Below, piece after piece: positions 42,755 to 50,443 of a stretch of 64,000 nucleotides of DNA (positions within the stretch are counted from its first letter, which is position 1; each line of letters begins with the position of its first letter). This DNA comes from Fibrobacter sp. UWH4 (GTDB lineage: Bacteria > Fibrobacterota > Fibrobacteria > Fibrobacterales > Fibrobacteraceae), in the NCBI RefSeq assembly GCF_900142475.1, contig NZ_FRAY01000001.1:558001-622000 (forward strand), given 5' to 3'. The notes below the pieces were generated by a model that searched no databases, had not been told where the DNA came from, and worked only from the letters and a program-made list of their open reading frames with translations. The position numbers and the translations under genes are program-made.

Positions 42755-43357
42755 ATGTTCAGTTTCTTGAATGGAAAGAGTCCCTTTGACGAAGCCGAAG
42801 AACGCCTGGAAGCAGGCGACACCGTCAACGGAAAACCGAGACTTCCCAGCGGCCCGATCATGGGCTGGCAGGATGGCGTGTTCCTCCTGGTCATTGTCGG
42901 CCTGATTGTGGGCGGTTATCAGTATTACCAGCATGTGAAACGCAGCTGCGCCGAAACGTTCGCCCAGTGCGATTCTCTGTATGTCGCCGCGACCGCAGAT
43001 GCGACGAAGTTTGCCGAAGTGGAAGCCTGCTACGAGTCCACCTGGGACCTGGCTTTCGTTAGCGATACTCTGGAAGTGCTCCGCCAGAACCGCCTCGGCG
43101 AAATCGAGGATATGCGCAACGTTCAGAAGGACTTGCTCGCAAATGCAAATGATGCTCTCGACAAGGGCGATACCGCTGCTGCCGCCAAGATCGTGACGGA
43201 ATACAAGGGTGCTATGCTCCTGTATACCGGCGACAAGAGCGAATGGGACGAAATCGTGAAAATCTCGGAAATCCAGGCCGCGAAGGATGCCGCTAAGGCC
43301 TCTGCGGTCGCTGCTGAACCGGCTAATTCCGCTGCCGACTCTAGCGCGGCAAAGTAG
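42755..43357 (+). CDS. Single-helix membrane protein with Ala-rich tail, unknown
   Basis: 200 residues. A soluble N-terminal 45 residues, one membrane helix (about 49-65), then a helical, mildly cysteine-containing part and a C-terminal Ala/Ser-rich tail. No motif recognised. It may be cotranscribed with sufE, 21 bases upstream, and ends before a strong terminator. Confidence 0.5.
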   Translation: MFSFLNGKSPFDEAEERLEAGDTVNGKPRLPSGPIMGWQDGVFLLVIVGLIVGGYQYYQHVKRSCAETFAQCDSLYVAATADATKFAEVEACYESTWDLAFVSDTLEVLRQNRLGEIEDMRNVQKDLLANANDALDKGDTAAAAKIVTEYKGAMLLYTGDKSEWDEIVKISEIQAAKDAAKASAVAAEPANSAADSSAAK

Positions 43358-43402
43358 TTCTCAGAAACTTTAAAACGCAAATTTTATTGCAAATGAAGAC
43401 GC

Positions 43403-43429
43403 AAAGCCGTTCCCTAAAGGAACGGCTTT
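43403..43429. terminator. Bidirectional intrinsic terminator
   Basis: Perfect 11-base stem AAAGCCGTTCC/GGAACGGCTTT, loop CTAAA, followed by TTTTGTG. Confidence 0.85.
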
Positions 43430-43521
43430 TGTGTATAGCTCCGTTTTTGGGACGAAGACGTGCTTGTGCCTAGATTTTGTTCCGTTTTGGGGCTGTTTTT
43501 GAGTGTTTTTTGGCGAAGTGT

Positions 43522-43778
43522 ACCTATAAAAGTGTTGCTTAGGACAATTTATAGGTAGGAAACGGCTTGCAAATTGCGCCTGTTTTGAATATATACCTAT
43601 AAACAGGGGTTATTTGTTTGTTTTATAGGTGCTTAATTGTTTAATTTGTATGCAAGTACAGCGAAAGTTGAAAAAATATACCTATAAAGAGTCCGTTTTC
43701 GATTTGTTTATAGGTACGATTGCAAAGAGCGCTTTTTTTGTTACCTATAAACAAGGTGCTTTATGCCGGCTTATAGGT
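43522..43778. repeat. Array of four ACCTATAAA-N17/18-TTTATAGGT inverted pairs
   Basis: Pairs at 43522-43556, 43595-43630, 43680-43715 and 43743-43778. Each spans 35 or 36 bases with 9-base arms; seven of eight arms are exact, the last (CTTATAGGT) has one mismatch. In three pairs the arms extend to TACCTATAA on one side. The inner 17-18 bases differ completely between units, as do the gaps between pairs (38, 49 and 27 bases). The constant arm spacing suggests a binding site or hairpin unit and not chance. Confidence 0.85.
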
Positions 43779-43826
43779 ACACGCCGGCCTTGCTGCAGAT
43801 ACTTGCAGCCCCAATGGCATGGAATT

Positions 43827-44234
43827 TTAAAGTGTAGTGACTTCGATTTCCCTCTCGGTTTCCGAGAGGATTTTTATTTCAACCTTATGCGTGAGGCCGG
43901 GGTCGTTGTCTTCGAGGCGTTCGGGCCATTCGATCAGGCTGATCCCCTTTTCGAGGTAGTCGGGGTCGAGGCCGACCTCGTTCAGGTCGGCGCCGCCGTC
44001 TAGGCGGTAAAGGTCGAAGTGAAAAATCGGCGGGTTGTTCGGGTATTCGTGCAGGATGGTATAGGTGGGGGAGCAGACGGATCCCGTGAAACCGAGACCT
44101 TTGCAGACCCCGCGACTGATGACCGTCTTGCCTGCGCCCAGGTTCCCGTAAAGAGCCACCTTGTCGCCCGGCTTCAGGCTACGCCCGAATTCAACCGCCC
44201 AGTTATAAGTTTCTTTTTCCGACTTAAAAATCAT
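43827..44234 (-). CDS. tsaE: tRNA threonylcarbamoyladenosine biosynthesis ATPase TsaE
   Basis: 135 residues. Walker A GNLGAGKTVISRG near residue 32, then SPTYTILHEYP, FHFDLYRL and LIEWPERL, the family pattern. TsaE works with TsaB and TsaD to form the t6A modification at position 37 of ANN-decoding tRNAs. No tsaB or tsaD is nearby. Confidence 0.92.
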   Translation of the reverse strand: MIFKSEKETYNWAVEFGRSLKPGDKVALYGNLGAGKTVISRGVCKGLGFTGSVCSPTYTILHEYPNNPPIFHFDLYRLDGGADLNEVGLDPDYLEKGISLIEWPERLEDNDPGLTHKVEIKILSETEREIEVTTL

Positions 44235-44271
44235 AATGCAATTAAAAATTCATTGATCATTATTCTCGAAA

Positions 44272-44332
44272 TCTGAATTTTCTTAGTTCTAAGCTCTAAG
44301 ATTTGAATTCCGAATTCTGAAATCCGAATTAA
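44272..44332. repeat. Mixed heptamer tract (TTAGTTCT and GAATTCCG variants)
   Basis: Intergenic AT-rich tract between tsaE and nspC with CTTAGTTCTAAGCTCTAAG followed by units near AATTCCG, AATTCTG and AATCCG. Same sequence families as at 9.8, 22.4 and 49.6 kb. Confidence 0.7.
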
Positions 44333-45472
44333 TTACAGCTTCTCCTTGAACTGCTCGTAGGTGAACTTGTGGAGCAAATGGAATTTGCCCTGTTCGTCGA
44401 ACTTGCCGATGCTCGGGTGGCGTACACCGTTAAAGAATGTGGTCTTGACCATTGTATAATGGATCATGTCTTTGAAGATAATCTTGTCGCCTACCTTGAG
44501 TGGCTCGTCGAAGGAAAAGTCTCCGAGCTGGTCGCCTGCGAGGCAAGAATTGCCTGCGAGTTTGTATGTAAATTTCTTTTCTCCAGGCATTCCCGCGCCA
44601 ATCACTTCTGGGCGGTATGGCATTTCCAAGCAGTCCGGCATGTGCGCGCTGATCGACACGTTCAGGATGGCAATGTCCATTTCGTTGTGAACAATGTCTC
44701 CGACTGAGGAAACCAGTTCGCCTGTCTGCCAGCCGACAGCTTCGCCCGGTTCCATGATGACGGTCAGGTGCGGGTAGCGGCTATGGAATTCTGTTAGGAT
44801 GCGCACGAGCTCTTCGCGATGGTAATCCTTGCGGGTGATGTGGTGACCGCCGCCGAAGTTCACCCATTTCATTTGGGGCAGGTACTTGCCGAAATGTTGT
44901 TCGAAAGCTTTGAGCACGCCCTCCAGTGCGTCGGCGTCCTGTTCGCAGAGGGCGTGGAAGTGCAGCCCTTCGATGCCGTCCAAGAGTTCCGGTTTGAACT
45001 CTGCTTCGGTGACTCCGAGTCTCGAAAACTTGCCGCACGGGTTGTACAGGTCGGTTTCTACGGTCGAGAACTGCGGGTTCACGCGGATTCCTGCGCTTAC
45101 TCCTGCGGCGAGAGTCTTGTCTTTGAATCGCTGCCACTGGCTAAAGCTGTTGAAGGTGATATGTCCCGCGCAAGACAGGATCTGGTCGATTTCGTCGTCT
45201 TCGTAGACGGGGGCGAATACGTGGACTTCCTTGCCCATTTCTTCCTTGGCGAGCCTCGCCTCGTTCAGGCTGGAGGCTGTTGCGCCAGCAAGGTATTCGC
45301 GGATGAGCGGGAAGGATCGCCAAAAGCTGTAACCTTTTAACGCACAAATTATTTTTACATTCCCTCGCTTTTGGATATCGTCCAAAATTTCCATATTACG
45401 GCGGAGTCTTGCCTCGTCCAGGACAAAACAGGGGGAGGGAACTTGGGTATAATCGAGCTTTTTTTCGAACAT
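44333..45472 (-). CDS. nspC: Carboxynorspermidine decarboxylase NspC
   Basis: 379 residues, fold III (alanine-racemase-like barrel) PLP enzyme. The PLP lysine lies in IICALKGYS near residue 45. NFGGGHHITRKDY and IMEPGEAVGWQTGELV are typical of NspC. It decarboxylates carboxynorspermidine or carboxyspermidine to norspermidine or spermidine. No carboxy(nor)spermidine dehydrogenase is adjacent. AAGATA on the plus strand (45479-45484) is a TATCTT -10-like element six bases before the ATG, and no Shine-Dalgarno is present. Confidence 0.9.
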   Translation of the reverse strand: MFEKKLDYTQVPSPCFVLDEARLRRNMEILDDIQKRGNVKIICALKGYSFWRSFPLIREYLAGATASSLNEARLAKEEMGKEVHVFAPVYEDDEIDQILSCAGHITFNSFSQWQRFKDKTLAAGVSAGIRVNPQFSTVETDLYNPCGKFSRLGVTEAEFKPELLDGIEGLHFHALCEQDADALEGVLKAFEQHFGKYLPQMKWVNFGGGHHITRKDYHREELVRILTEFHSRYPHLTVIMEPGEAVGWQTGELVSSVGDIVHNEMDIAILNVSISAHMPDCLEMPYRPEVIGAGMPGEKKFTYKLAGNSCLAGDQLGDFSFDEPLKVGDKIIFKDMIHYTMVKTTFFNGVRHPSIGKFDEQGKFHLLHKFTYEQFKEKL

Positions 45473-45553
45473 AGCCCAAAGATAGCCTTTTTTTATCCTT
45501 TTTCCTACTTTTTTTAATATGCTTTAACTACATTTAAGTCGATGAGAGATTTC

Positions 45554-46459
45554 ATGTACAAGCATATCCTTATTTCGTTTTTGTCCCTGGCGTTCGTAGG
45601 AATGCCTTTCGCTCAGACTGCAGCATCTGCTGCTAAGCCTGCTCCCGCTGCTCAGACCGCGCCTGCCGCTCCGGCCAAGACCGTAGCCCCGACGCAACCG
45701 TCTGCTACTGCAGCGACTGTCTCTTCTTCGACGTCCCAGGCTCCAGCCAATGCCGCCGCGCGGCCCGCAAACCTTGCGAAGGTGGAATCTCAGGTGGTTG
45801 CCGCTCCCCGCGGTGCGACTGCAACGCTCGACGAAATGATCCAGGCGAAGCTCGATTCCATGAACAGGGTTGCCGCTCCGACGGGCCCCCGCAATAGCGA
45901 CAGTGTCGCCAAGGTTCAGGCCGATAGCGTCCGCAAGCAGATCCAGAGCGGCAAGTACGTCCAGCGTGTGCGTTACGACAAGAGCAACTTCGACCACTGG
46001 AATATCGATACGGTCCTCCAGAAGAGGATGAAGGAACAGGTCTTCGGCGTGTGGCGCACTCCGATTATCGCCCACGGCCACGCCTTCCGCGATGCAGAAC
46101 TTCGTTTCGGCGCAAACGACACCCTCGTGGGTATTACCCGCACCTATTCCGATTCAGGCCGCTACCAGATGACCGGTGAATACACCTTCAAGGCCCGTTA
46201 CCGTTTCGATAGCGATCAGACTCTCGTGAGCCGCGAAGTGTTCAAGGACCGTCAGGTGGTTCGCTGGGACTATATCACGTTCGAAATCAGCAAGGACTCC
46301 CTGCTCTACAACTTGAACAAGCTGGAATTCCGCGACTTGAACGATAACTGGCTCAACGCCCTGCAGGGCTTTGACAATATTCCTGCCGAAATCTACCTGC
46401 GCGACCCGAAGGGCTCCGCCGAAATGAAGCAGGAAGCTGAAAAGAACAAGAAGAAATAA
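45554..46459 (+). CDS. Predicted secreted protein with Ala/Pro-rich front, unknown
   Basis: About 301 residues from the ATG at 45554 (an ATG at 45542 is also possible). A signal peptide ends in GMPFAQ; about 60 residues of Ala/Pro/Thr low complexity follow. From about 120 on there is a conserved-looking folded part with DTVLQKRMKEQVFGVWRTP, ITRTYSDSGRYQMTGEYTFKARY and a C-terminal Lys helix. No family recognised. It ends seven bases before the ABC permease gene and is probably cotranscribed with it. Confidence 0.55.
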   Translation: MYKHILISFLSLAFVGMPFAQTAASAAKPAPAAQTAPAAPAKTVAPTQPSATAATVSSSTSQAPANAAARPANLAKVESQVVAAPRGATATLDEMIQAKLDSMNRVAAPTGPRNSDSVAKVQADSVRKQIQSGKYVQRVRYDKSNFDHWNIDTVLQKRMKEQVFGVWRTPIIAHGHAFRDAELRFGANDTLVGITRTYSDSGRYQMTGEYTFKARYRFDSDQTLVSREVFKDRQVVRWDYITFEISKDSLLYNLNKLEFRDLNDNWLNALQGFDNIPAEIYLRDPKGSAEMKQEAEKNKKK

Positions 46460-46466
46460 GGCGCTC

Positions 46467-47441
46467 GTGATCGGGGGACGAAATACGTTTCGAATCCTCA
46501 CGGGATTTGCCTTGTTGCTTCTGCTTTCGGCAACACTCTCTTATTTGACATTGTTTTCAGGGACGGTCGGACTGTCGTGGTCCGACGTTTTTTATGGGGA
46601 CGGTTCTGTCCTGAACCGTATCTTTTGGGATTTGCGCGTGCCCCGACTGGTGGCGGCGGTCCTAGCCGGTATTTCGCTTGCGGTGTCGGGACTTTCGTTG
46701 CAGACCTTATTCAGGAACCCGCTTGCGGGGCCGTTCGTGCTAGGCATCAGTAGCGGCGCAAGTCTGGGGGTCGCCCTTTCGCTGTTGGCCGGATTTAGCT
46801 TCGGACATTTCGGGGTGCTTACTTCGGCGGCGGCGGGTGCTTTTGCGGTGACGTTCCTGGTGATGCTGGTGTCGAACCGCTTCCGGAGCTCGACTGTGCT
46901 TTTGATCGTGGGACTTCTGGTCGGTTATTTTATTGACGCCCTGGTGAATCTGCTGATTGTCGGGAGCGATGCGGAAGCGCTCAAGGTATTTGTGTCTTGG
47001 GGCATGGGTAGTTTTTGCCGGTTGACCTTTGACGGCATCTGGATTTTTGCGATAGCGGTCACCGTAGGGTGCGTGCTGATTGGTGTCTCGATCCGCTACT
47101 TGAACGCGATCCGTATGGGTGAAGATTTTGCGAAGGGCTTGGGCGTGAATGTGCGTCTTTACAAGAACCTGGTCTTGTTCGGGGCCTCGCTCCTGGCAGC
47201 TTCGTCGACCGCTTTTTGTGGACCGGTTGCCTTTGTGGGAATTGCCGTTCCGCACTTGGCGTTTATGTTGTTCAAAACGGGAAACCACCGCTTGCTTTTG
47301 CCGGGTTCTGCCTTGTGCGGCGCTGTTCTTTGCCTTGCGGCTGGGCTCTTCACGATGGTTCCCTTGAATGCCATATTGAGCTTGGTCGGTGTACCTGTGG
47401 TGCTGCTGGTCATTACTCGCGGTAGAGGGGCGCGCGGATGA
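46467..47441 (+). CDS. FecCD-type ABC importer permease
   Basis: 324 residues, GTG start with AAGG upstream. About nine to ten membrane helices and FecCD landmarks: VPRLVAAVLAGISLAVSGL with RNPLAGPFVLGISSGASLG, and the later FVGIAVPHLAF. This family imports iron-siderophore, heme or cobalamin. No substrate-binding protein or TonB receptor gene lies in the window, so the cargo is unknown. It overlaps the ATPase gene by four bases. Confidence 0.88.
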   Translation: MIGGRNTFRILTGFALLLLLSATLSYLTLFSGTVGLSWSDVFYGDGSVLNRIFWDLRVPRLVAAVLAGISLAVSGLSLQTLFRNPLAGPFVLGISSGASLGVALSLLAGFSFGHFGVLTSAAAGAFAVTFLVMLVSNRFRSSTVLLIVGLLVGYFIDALVNLLIVGSDAEALKVFVSWGMGSFCRLTFDGIWIFAIAVTVGCVLIGVSIRYLNAIRMGEDFAKGLGVNVRLYKNLVLFGASLLAASSTAFCGPVAFVGIAVPHLAFMLFKTGNHRLLLPGSALCGAVLCLAAGLFTMVPLNAILSLVGVPVVLLVITRGRGARG

Positions 47442-48172
47442 GCCTGCTTGCTTGTGAAAATCTGGTGTTCGGCTATGCCTCCCGATCTGAAAAGAAATCT
47501 GGGCTTGTCGACGCATTTGACTTCAACTTGGAAGCCGGTGAGGTGGTTGCCCTGATGGGGGCGAACGGATCGGGCAAAAGTACGTTCCTCAAGACGTTAT
47601 CCGGGTTTATTCCGCCCCTTGCCGGTAAGGTAAGCCTGTGCGAGAAAACTCAATGGACGTCCCGCGAGCGGGCGCGATTAGTGGCGCTTGTCCGTATGGG
47701 ACGCATGAACGGTGCTTTTTTTGACCGCATGACGGTGCGGGAGTTTGTTGGGCTTGGCCGCACGCCCTATGCGGGAGTCTTTGATGGGCATAGTGCCGAA
47801 GACGAACGCGTCGTTGACGAGTCCCTGGAACTACTGGACCTGAAGGATTTTGCAAACCGCTGGATGTCCGAGTTGAGCGACGGCGAATGTAGTCGCGTTT
47901 ACCTGGCGATGGCGGTGGCGCAGCAGGTAAAGGTGCTGTTGCTCGATGAACCGAATGCGTTTTTGGATATTCCCCGAAGTCGAAAACTTTTTGTAATGCT
48001 GCGGACCTTGGCTAGGGAGCGCGGCATGGGAATTCTTGTGTCAACCCATTCCGTGGAGTATGCCGAACGGTATTGCGACCGGATTATGGTCATTGAAAAT
48101 GGCCTCGCGCGTTGCGAGGCGGCCGGTGAGGCCCGCGTGAAGGGACTTCTGGACTGGACGGAAAAGTTTTGA
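47438..48172 (+). CDS. FecE/BtuD-type ABC importer ATPase
   Basis: 244 residues. Walker A GANGSGKST near residue 38, signature LSDGE (canonical LSGGQ), Walker B VLLLDEPNAFLD, H-loop near STHSVEYAERYCDR. The ATG overlaps the permease stop (ATGA), so they form one transporter. The Gly-to-Asp change in the signature (LSDGE) is tolerated in some importer ATPases. Confidence 0.88.
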   Translation: MSLLACENLVFGYASRSEKKSGLVDAFDFNLEAGEVVALMGANGSGKSTFLKTLSGFIPPLAGKVSLCEKTQWTSRERARLVALVRMGRMNGAFFDRMTVREFVGLGRTPYAGVFDGHSAEDERVVDESLELLDLKDFANRWMSELSDGECSRVYLAMAVAQQVKVLLLDEPNAFLDIPRSRKLFVMLRTLARERGMGILVSTHSVEYAERYCDRIMVIENGLARCEAAGEARVKGLLDWTEKF

Positions 48173-48191
48173 TTCTCCGATTCCAGGCGAC

Positions 48192-49547
48192 TTAGTATCT
48201 GGTAATTTCTTTAATGTCCACGCCTAGGTGATTAAGGCGGTTATAGAGGGCGGTGCGGAAGAGTCCCAGCTTTTGTGCTGCCTCGCGGACAGATCCGTTA
48301 CATTCGCGGATTTTCTGGATGAGAAATTTCCGTTCCTGCTCCAGTTGCATTTGGCGGAAATTTTCGTAATCGGAAAGCTCCTTGCCCGTCGAGGATTGCT
48401 CGGTGGCAGCGGATGTGGCTTGCTTGCTGGATGCTTTTGCCGTGGAATCGCCAATCTGGATGTCTTCGGGGCGGAGAGTGCCTGCGCTGGTGAAGCAGAG
48501 TGCGCGCTGGATGACATTTTCCAGTTCGCGGATATTTCCCGGCCAGTCGTATTCCTGTAGCTTGATTAGGGCTTCGGATGAAAGCGAATAATTTTCGCCT
48601 GCCGTCTGGTAAGTACGGATAAAGTAATTGGCCAGGTCTTCAATGTCTTCTTTGCGTTCGCGGAGCGGCGAAATCTGCACGGGAATCACGTTGAGGCGGT
48701 AGTACAGGTCTTCGCGGAAACGTTTTTCGGCAATTTCCTGTTGCAGGTCCCTGTTGGTTGCCGCGATGATGCGGACGTCAATATGCTTTGTCTTGTTCGC
48801 ACCGAGGGGACGGATTTCCTTGCTCTGCAAAACGCGCAAGAGTTTGACCTGGGCGTGTAGCGGCATATCCCCGATTTCGTCGAGGAAGATGGCGCCGCCG
48901 TCGGCAGCCTCGAATAGGCCGATGCGCTCGTTTTGCGCTCCGGTAAAGGCTCCGCGGGTATGCCCGAAGAGCTCGCTTTCGAAAAGGTTATCCGGAATGG
49001 CGCTGCAGTTGACCGTGACGAATTTGTCGTAGACGCAGGCGACCGCCTGCGCAATCAGTTCCTTGCCGACACCCGTTTCACCTTGGATAAGTACGGGACC
49101 CGTATGTACGATTGCCCGCTCGACAGTCTTGCGGAGATTCTGCATGGCGGGACTTTTTCCGACTAGGTGACTCATGCGTTCGCGGAAAATCTTTCGGGCG
49201 TTATGAATTTCCTTGAGCTTCGCGATTCGCGACATCAGGTGGAGCTTCAGGGATTCCACCGAAAGGACGCTGTCGTAAAGCTTGTTTGAAATTTCGCTGA
49301 ACCGTTCAGGGTTCTCGGCATAAACGAGAATCAGCGTGTCCGGAGACTTTTCGCGGAAGGTGGTCAGGGTTTCCAGGTTGGATTCTGGAAAGGAATCCAG
49401 ATCCCAGATGATTAGAGCGACTTGCGGAATGGCGTTCGCTGCGGGAGCATCGTGGAAAAAGTCCAACTGATAGTCTACCGAAGAAAAGACGTCCTGGATG
49501 AACGAGGACGTTGCATTTTCTTTTGCGTATAGACTGATGGTCGCCAT
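48192..49547 (-). CDS. Sigma-54-dependent transcriptional activator with degenerate receiver
   Basis: 451 residues. The N-terminal 110 residues are receiver-like but without a clear phospho-acceptor pocket; the only candidate is Asp in LIIWDLDSF. A central AAA+ domain has Walker A GETGVGKE, the sigma-54 contact loop GAFTGA, and Walker B GGAIFLDEIGDM. A Fis-type helix-turn-helix closes the protein (GSVREAAQKLGLFRTALYNR). It should activate transcription with sigma-54 RNA polymerase. A target promoter was not recognised in the window. Confidence 0.9.
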   Translation of the reverse strand: MATISLYAKENATSSFIQDVFSSVDYQLDFFHDAPAANAIPQVALIIWDLDSFPESNLETLTTFREKSPDTLILVYAENPERFSEISNKLYDSVLSVESLKLHLMSRIAKLKEIHNARKIFRERMSHLVGKSPAMQNLRKTVERAIVHTGPVLIQGETGVGKELIAQAVACVYDKFVTVNCSAIPDNLFESELFGHTRGAFTGAQNERIGLFEAADGGAIFLDEIGDMPLHAQVKLLRVLQSKEIRPLGANKTKHIDVRIIAATNRDLQQEIAEKRFREDLYYRLNVIPVQISPLRERKEDIEDLANYFIRTYQTAGENYSLSSEALIKLQEYDWPGNIRELENVIQRALCFTSAGTLRPEDIQIGDSTAKASSKQATSAATEQSSTGKELSDYENFRQMQLEQERKFLIQKIRECNGSVREAAQKLGLFRTALYNRLNHLGVDIKEITRY

Positions 49548-49551
49548 ATAT

Positions 49552-49618
49552 TCAATTCAGAATTCGGAATTATGAATTCGGAGTTGAATCAAATTCTGAA
49601 TTCCGAAATCCGAATTCT
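49552..49618. repeat. Heptamer tract of AATTCGG/AATTCTG variants
   Basis: AT-rich tract between the activator and proC, full of GAATTC-containing 7-base units in both orientations, same family as the coding tract at 9764. No other feature seen. Confidence 0.7.
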
Positions 49619-49621
49619 GAA

Positions 49622-50428
49622 CTATTTTCCCAGTTCCTTGCTGCGGTCGGTTCCTGCGACAACAGCCTTGATGAGCGTGCTGCGGAAGGCTCCTTCTTCG
49701 AGGGCATTGATGCCTGCAATGGTGGTACCTGCGGGGGAGCAGACCATGGCGCAGAGGTCGCTGGGGCTCTTGCCGGACTGCTTCACGAGTTCAACGCTAC
49801 CTTCGATGGTGCCAAGCGCAAGCTTGAGTGCCACATCGCGGGTGAGGCCAGCCTTCACGCCACCGCGGGTGAGGCCTTCGATGAATTCGAAAACGTAAGC
49901 GGGTGCACTGCCCGAAAGACCGGTGACGGCATCCATCAGGGATTCTGCAACGCGGCAGGTCACGCCGATGTTGCCGAAAATCTTTTCGGCGATGGCGAGC
50001 GTTTCTTCGGTCACGCCGTCGGTAGCGAGGCCCACGGAACCCTTGCCGACGGTAAGCGGCAAGTTCGGCATCACGCGGAGAATCTGATTCTTTTCGCCGA
50101 GGACTTCGATGAGGGCCTTGCGGGTGACGCCGGCCATGATGCTCACGAAGGTCTTCGACGCTTTTTCGGCTGCTGCAGCGGCCTTCCATTCGGCGGAAAC
50201 CAGCTTGAAAATCTGCGGCTTCACACAAAGGAAGGTGACATCGGCCTTGTTGATGCCTTCGGCAAAACTTGCCACACGCACGCAACCGAGGGCGGTGACT
50301 TCGGCGGCTGCCTTATCGGAGGGGTCAAAGAAGAAAATGGTAGAAGGATTGGTGCCGGCCTTCAAAAGTCCGCGGAGAATTGCTCCGCCCATGTTGCCGG
50401 TGCCTGCGAAAAAGATTTTTTCTGACAT
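49622..50428 (-). CDS. proC: Pyrroline-5-carboxylate reductase ProC
   Basis: 268 residues. Rossmann motif FAGTGNMGGAI at the start, FLCVKPQ, and GLSGSAPAYVFEFIEG with the later SPAGTTIAGINALE typical of ProC. It reduces pyrroline-5-carboxylate to proline. AAAGGA precedes the ATG. The next gene downstream is not proline-related. Confidence 0.93.
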   Translation of the reverse strand: MSEKIFFAGTGNMGGAILRGLLKAGTNPSTIFFFDPSDKAAAEVTALGCVRVASFAEGINKADVTFLCVKPQIFKLVSAEWKAAAAAEKASKTFVSIMAGVTRKALIEVLGEKNQILRVMPNLPLTVGKGSVGLATDGVTEETLAIAEKIFGNIGVTCRVAESLMDAVTGLSGSAPAYVFEFIEGLTRGGVKAGLTRDVALKLALGTIEGSVELVKQSGKSPSDLCAMVCSPAGTTIAGINALEEGAFRSTLIKAVVAGTDRSKELGK

Positions 50429-50443
50429 AGAATGTTCCTTTTG

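Larger units (their letters stand above)
43358..43826. other. 469-base convergent intergenic region
   Basis: It contains a strong terminator (43403-43429) and then four inverted pairs of ACCTATAAA (43522-43778). Both flanking genes point toward it. A long overlapping frame on the plus strand into the tsaE region looks spurious. Confidence 0.8.

Noticed and set aside
43522-43778. CRISPR array
   Set aside because: The units are inverted pairs with different centres and variable gaps, not direct repeats with constant spacers; no cas gene is present.
43522-43778. Integron attC sites
   Set aside because: No GTTRRRY/RYYYAAC core; the sequence and spacing do not fit, and no integrase is present.
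43629-44003. 124-residue plus-strand frame over the array and tsaE
   Set aside because: It is antisense to tsaE for most of its length, and its repeated TYK/IGT residues come only from the DNA repeats.
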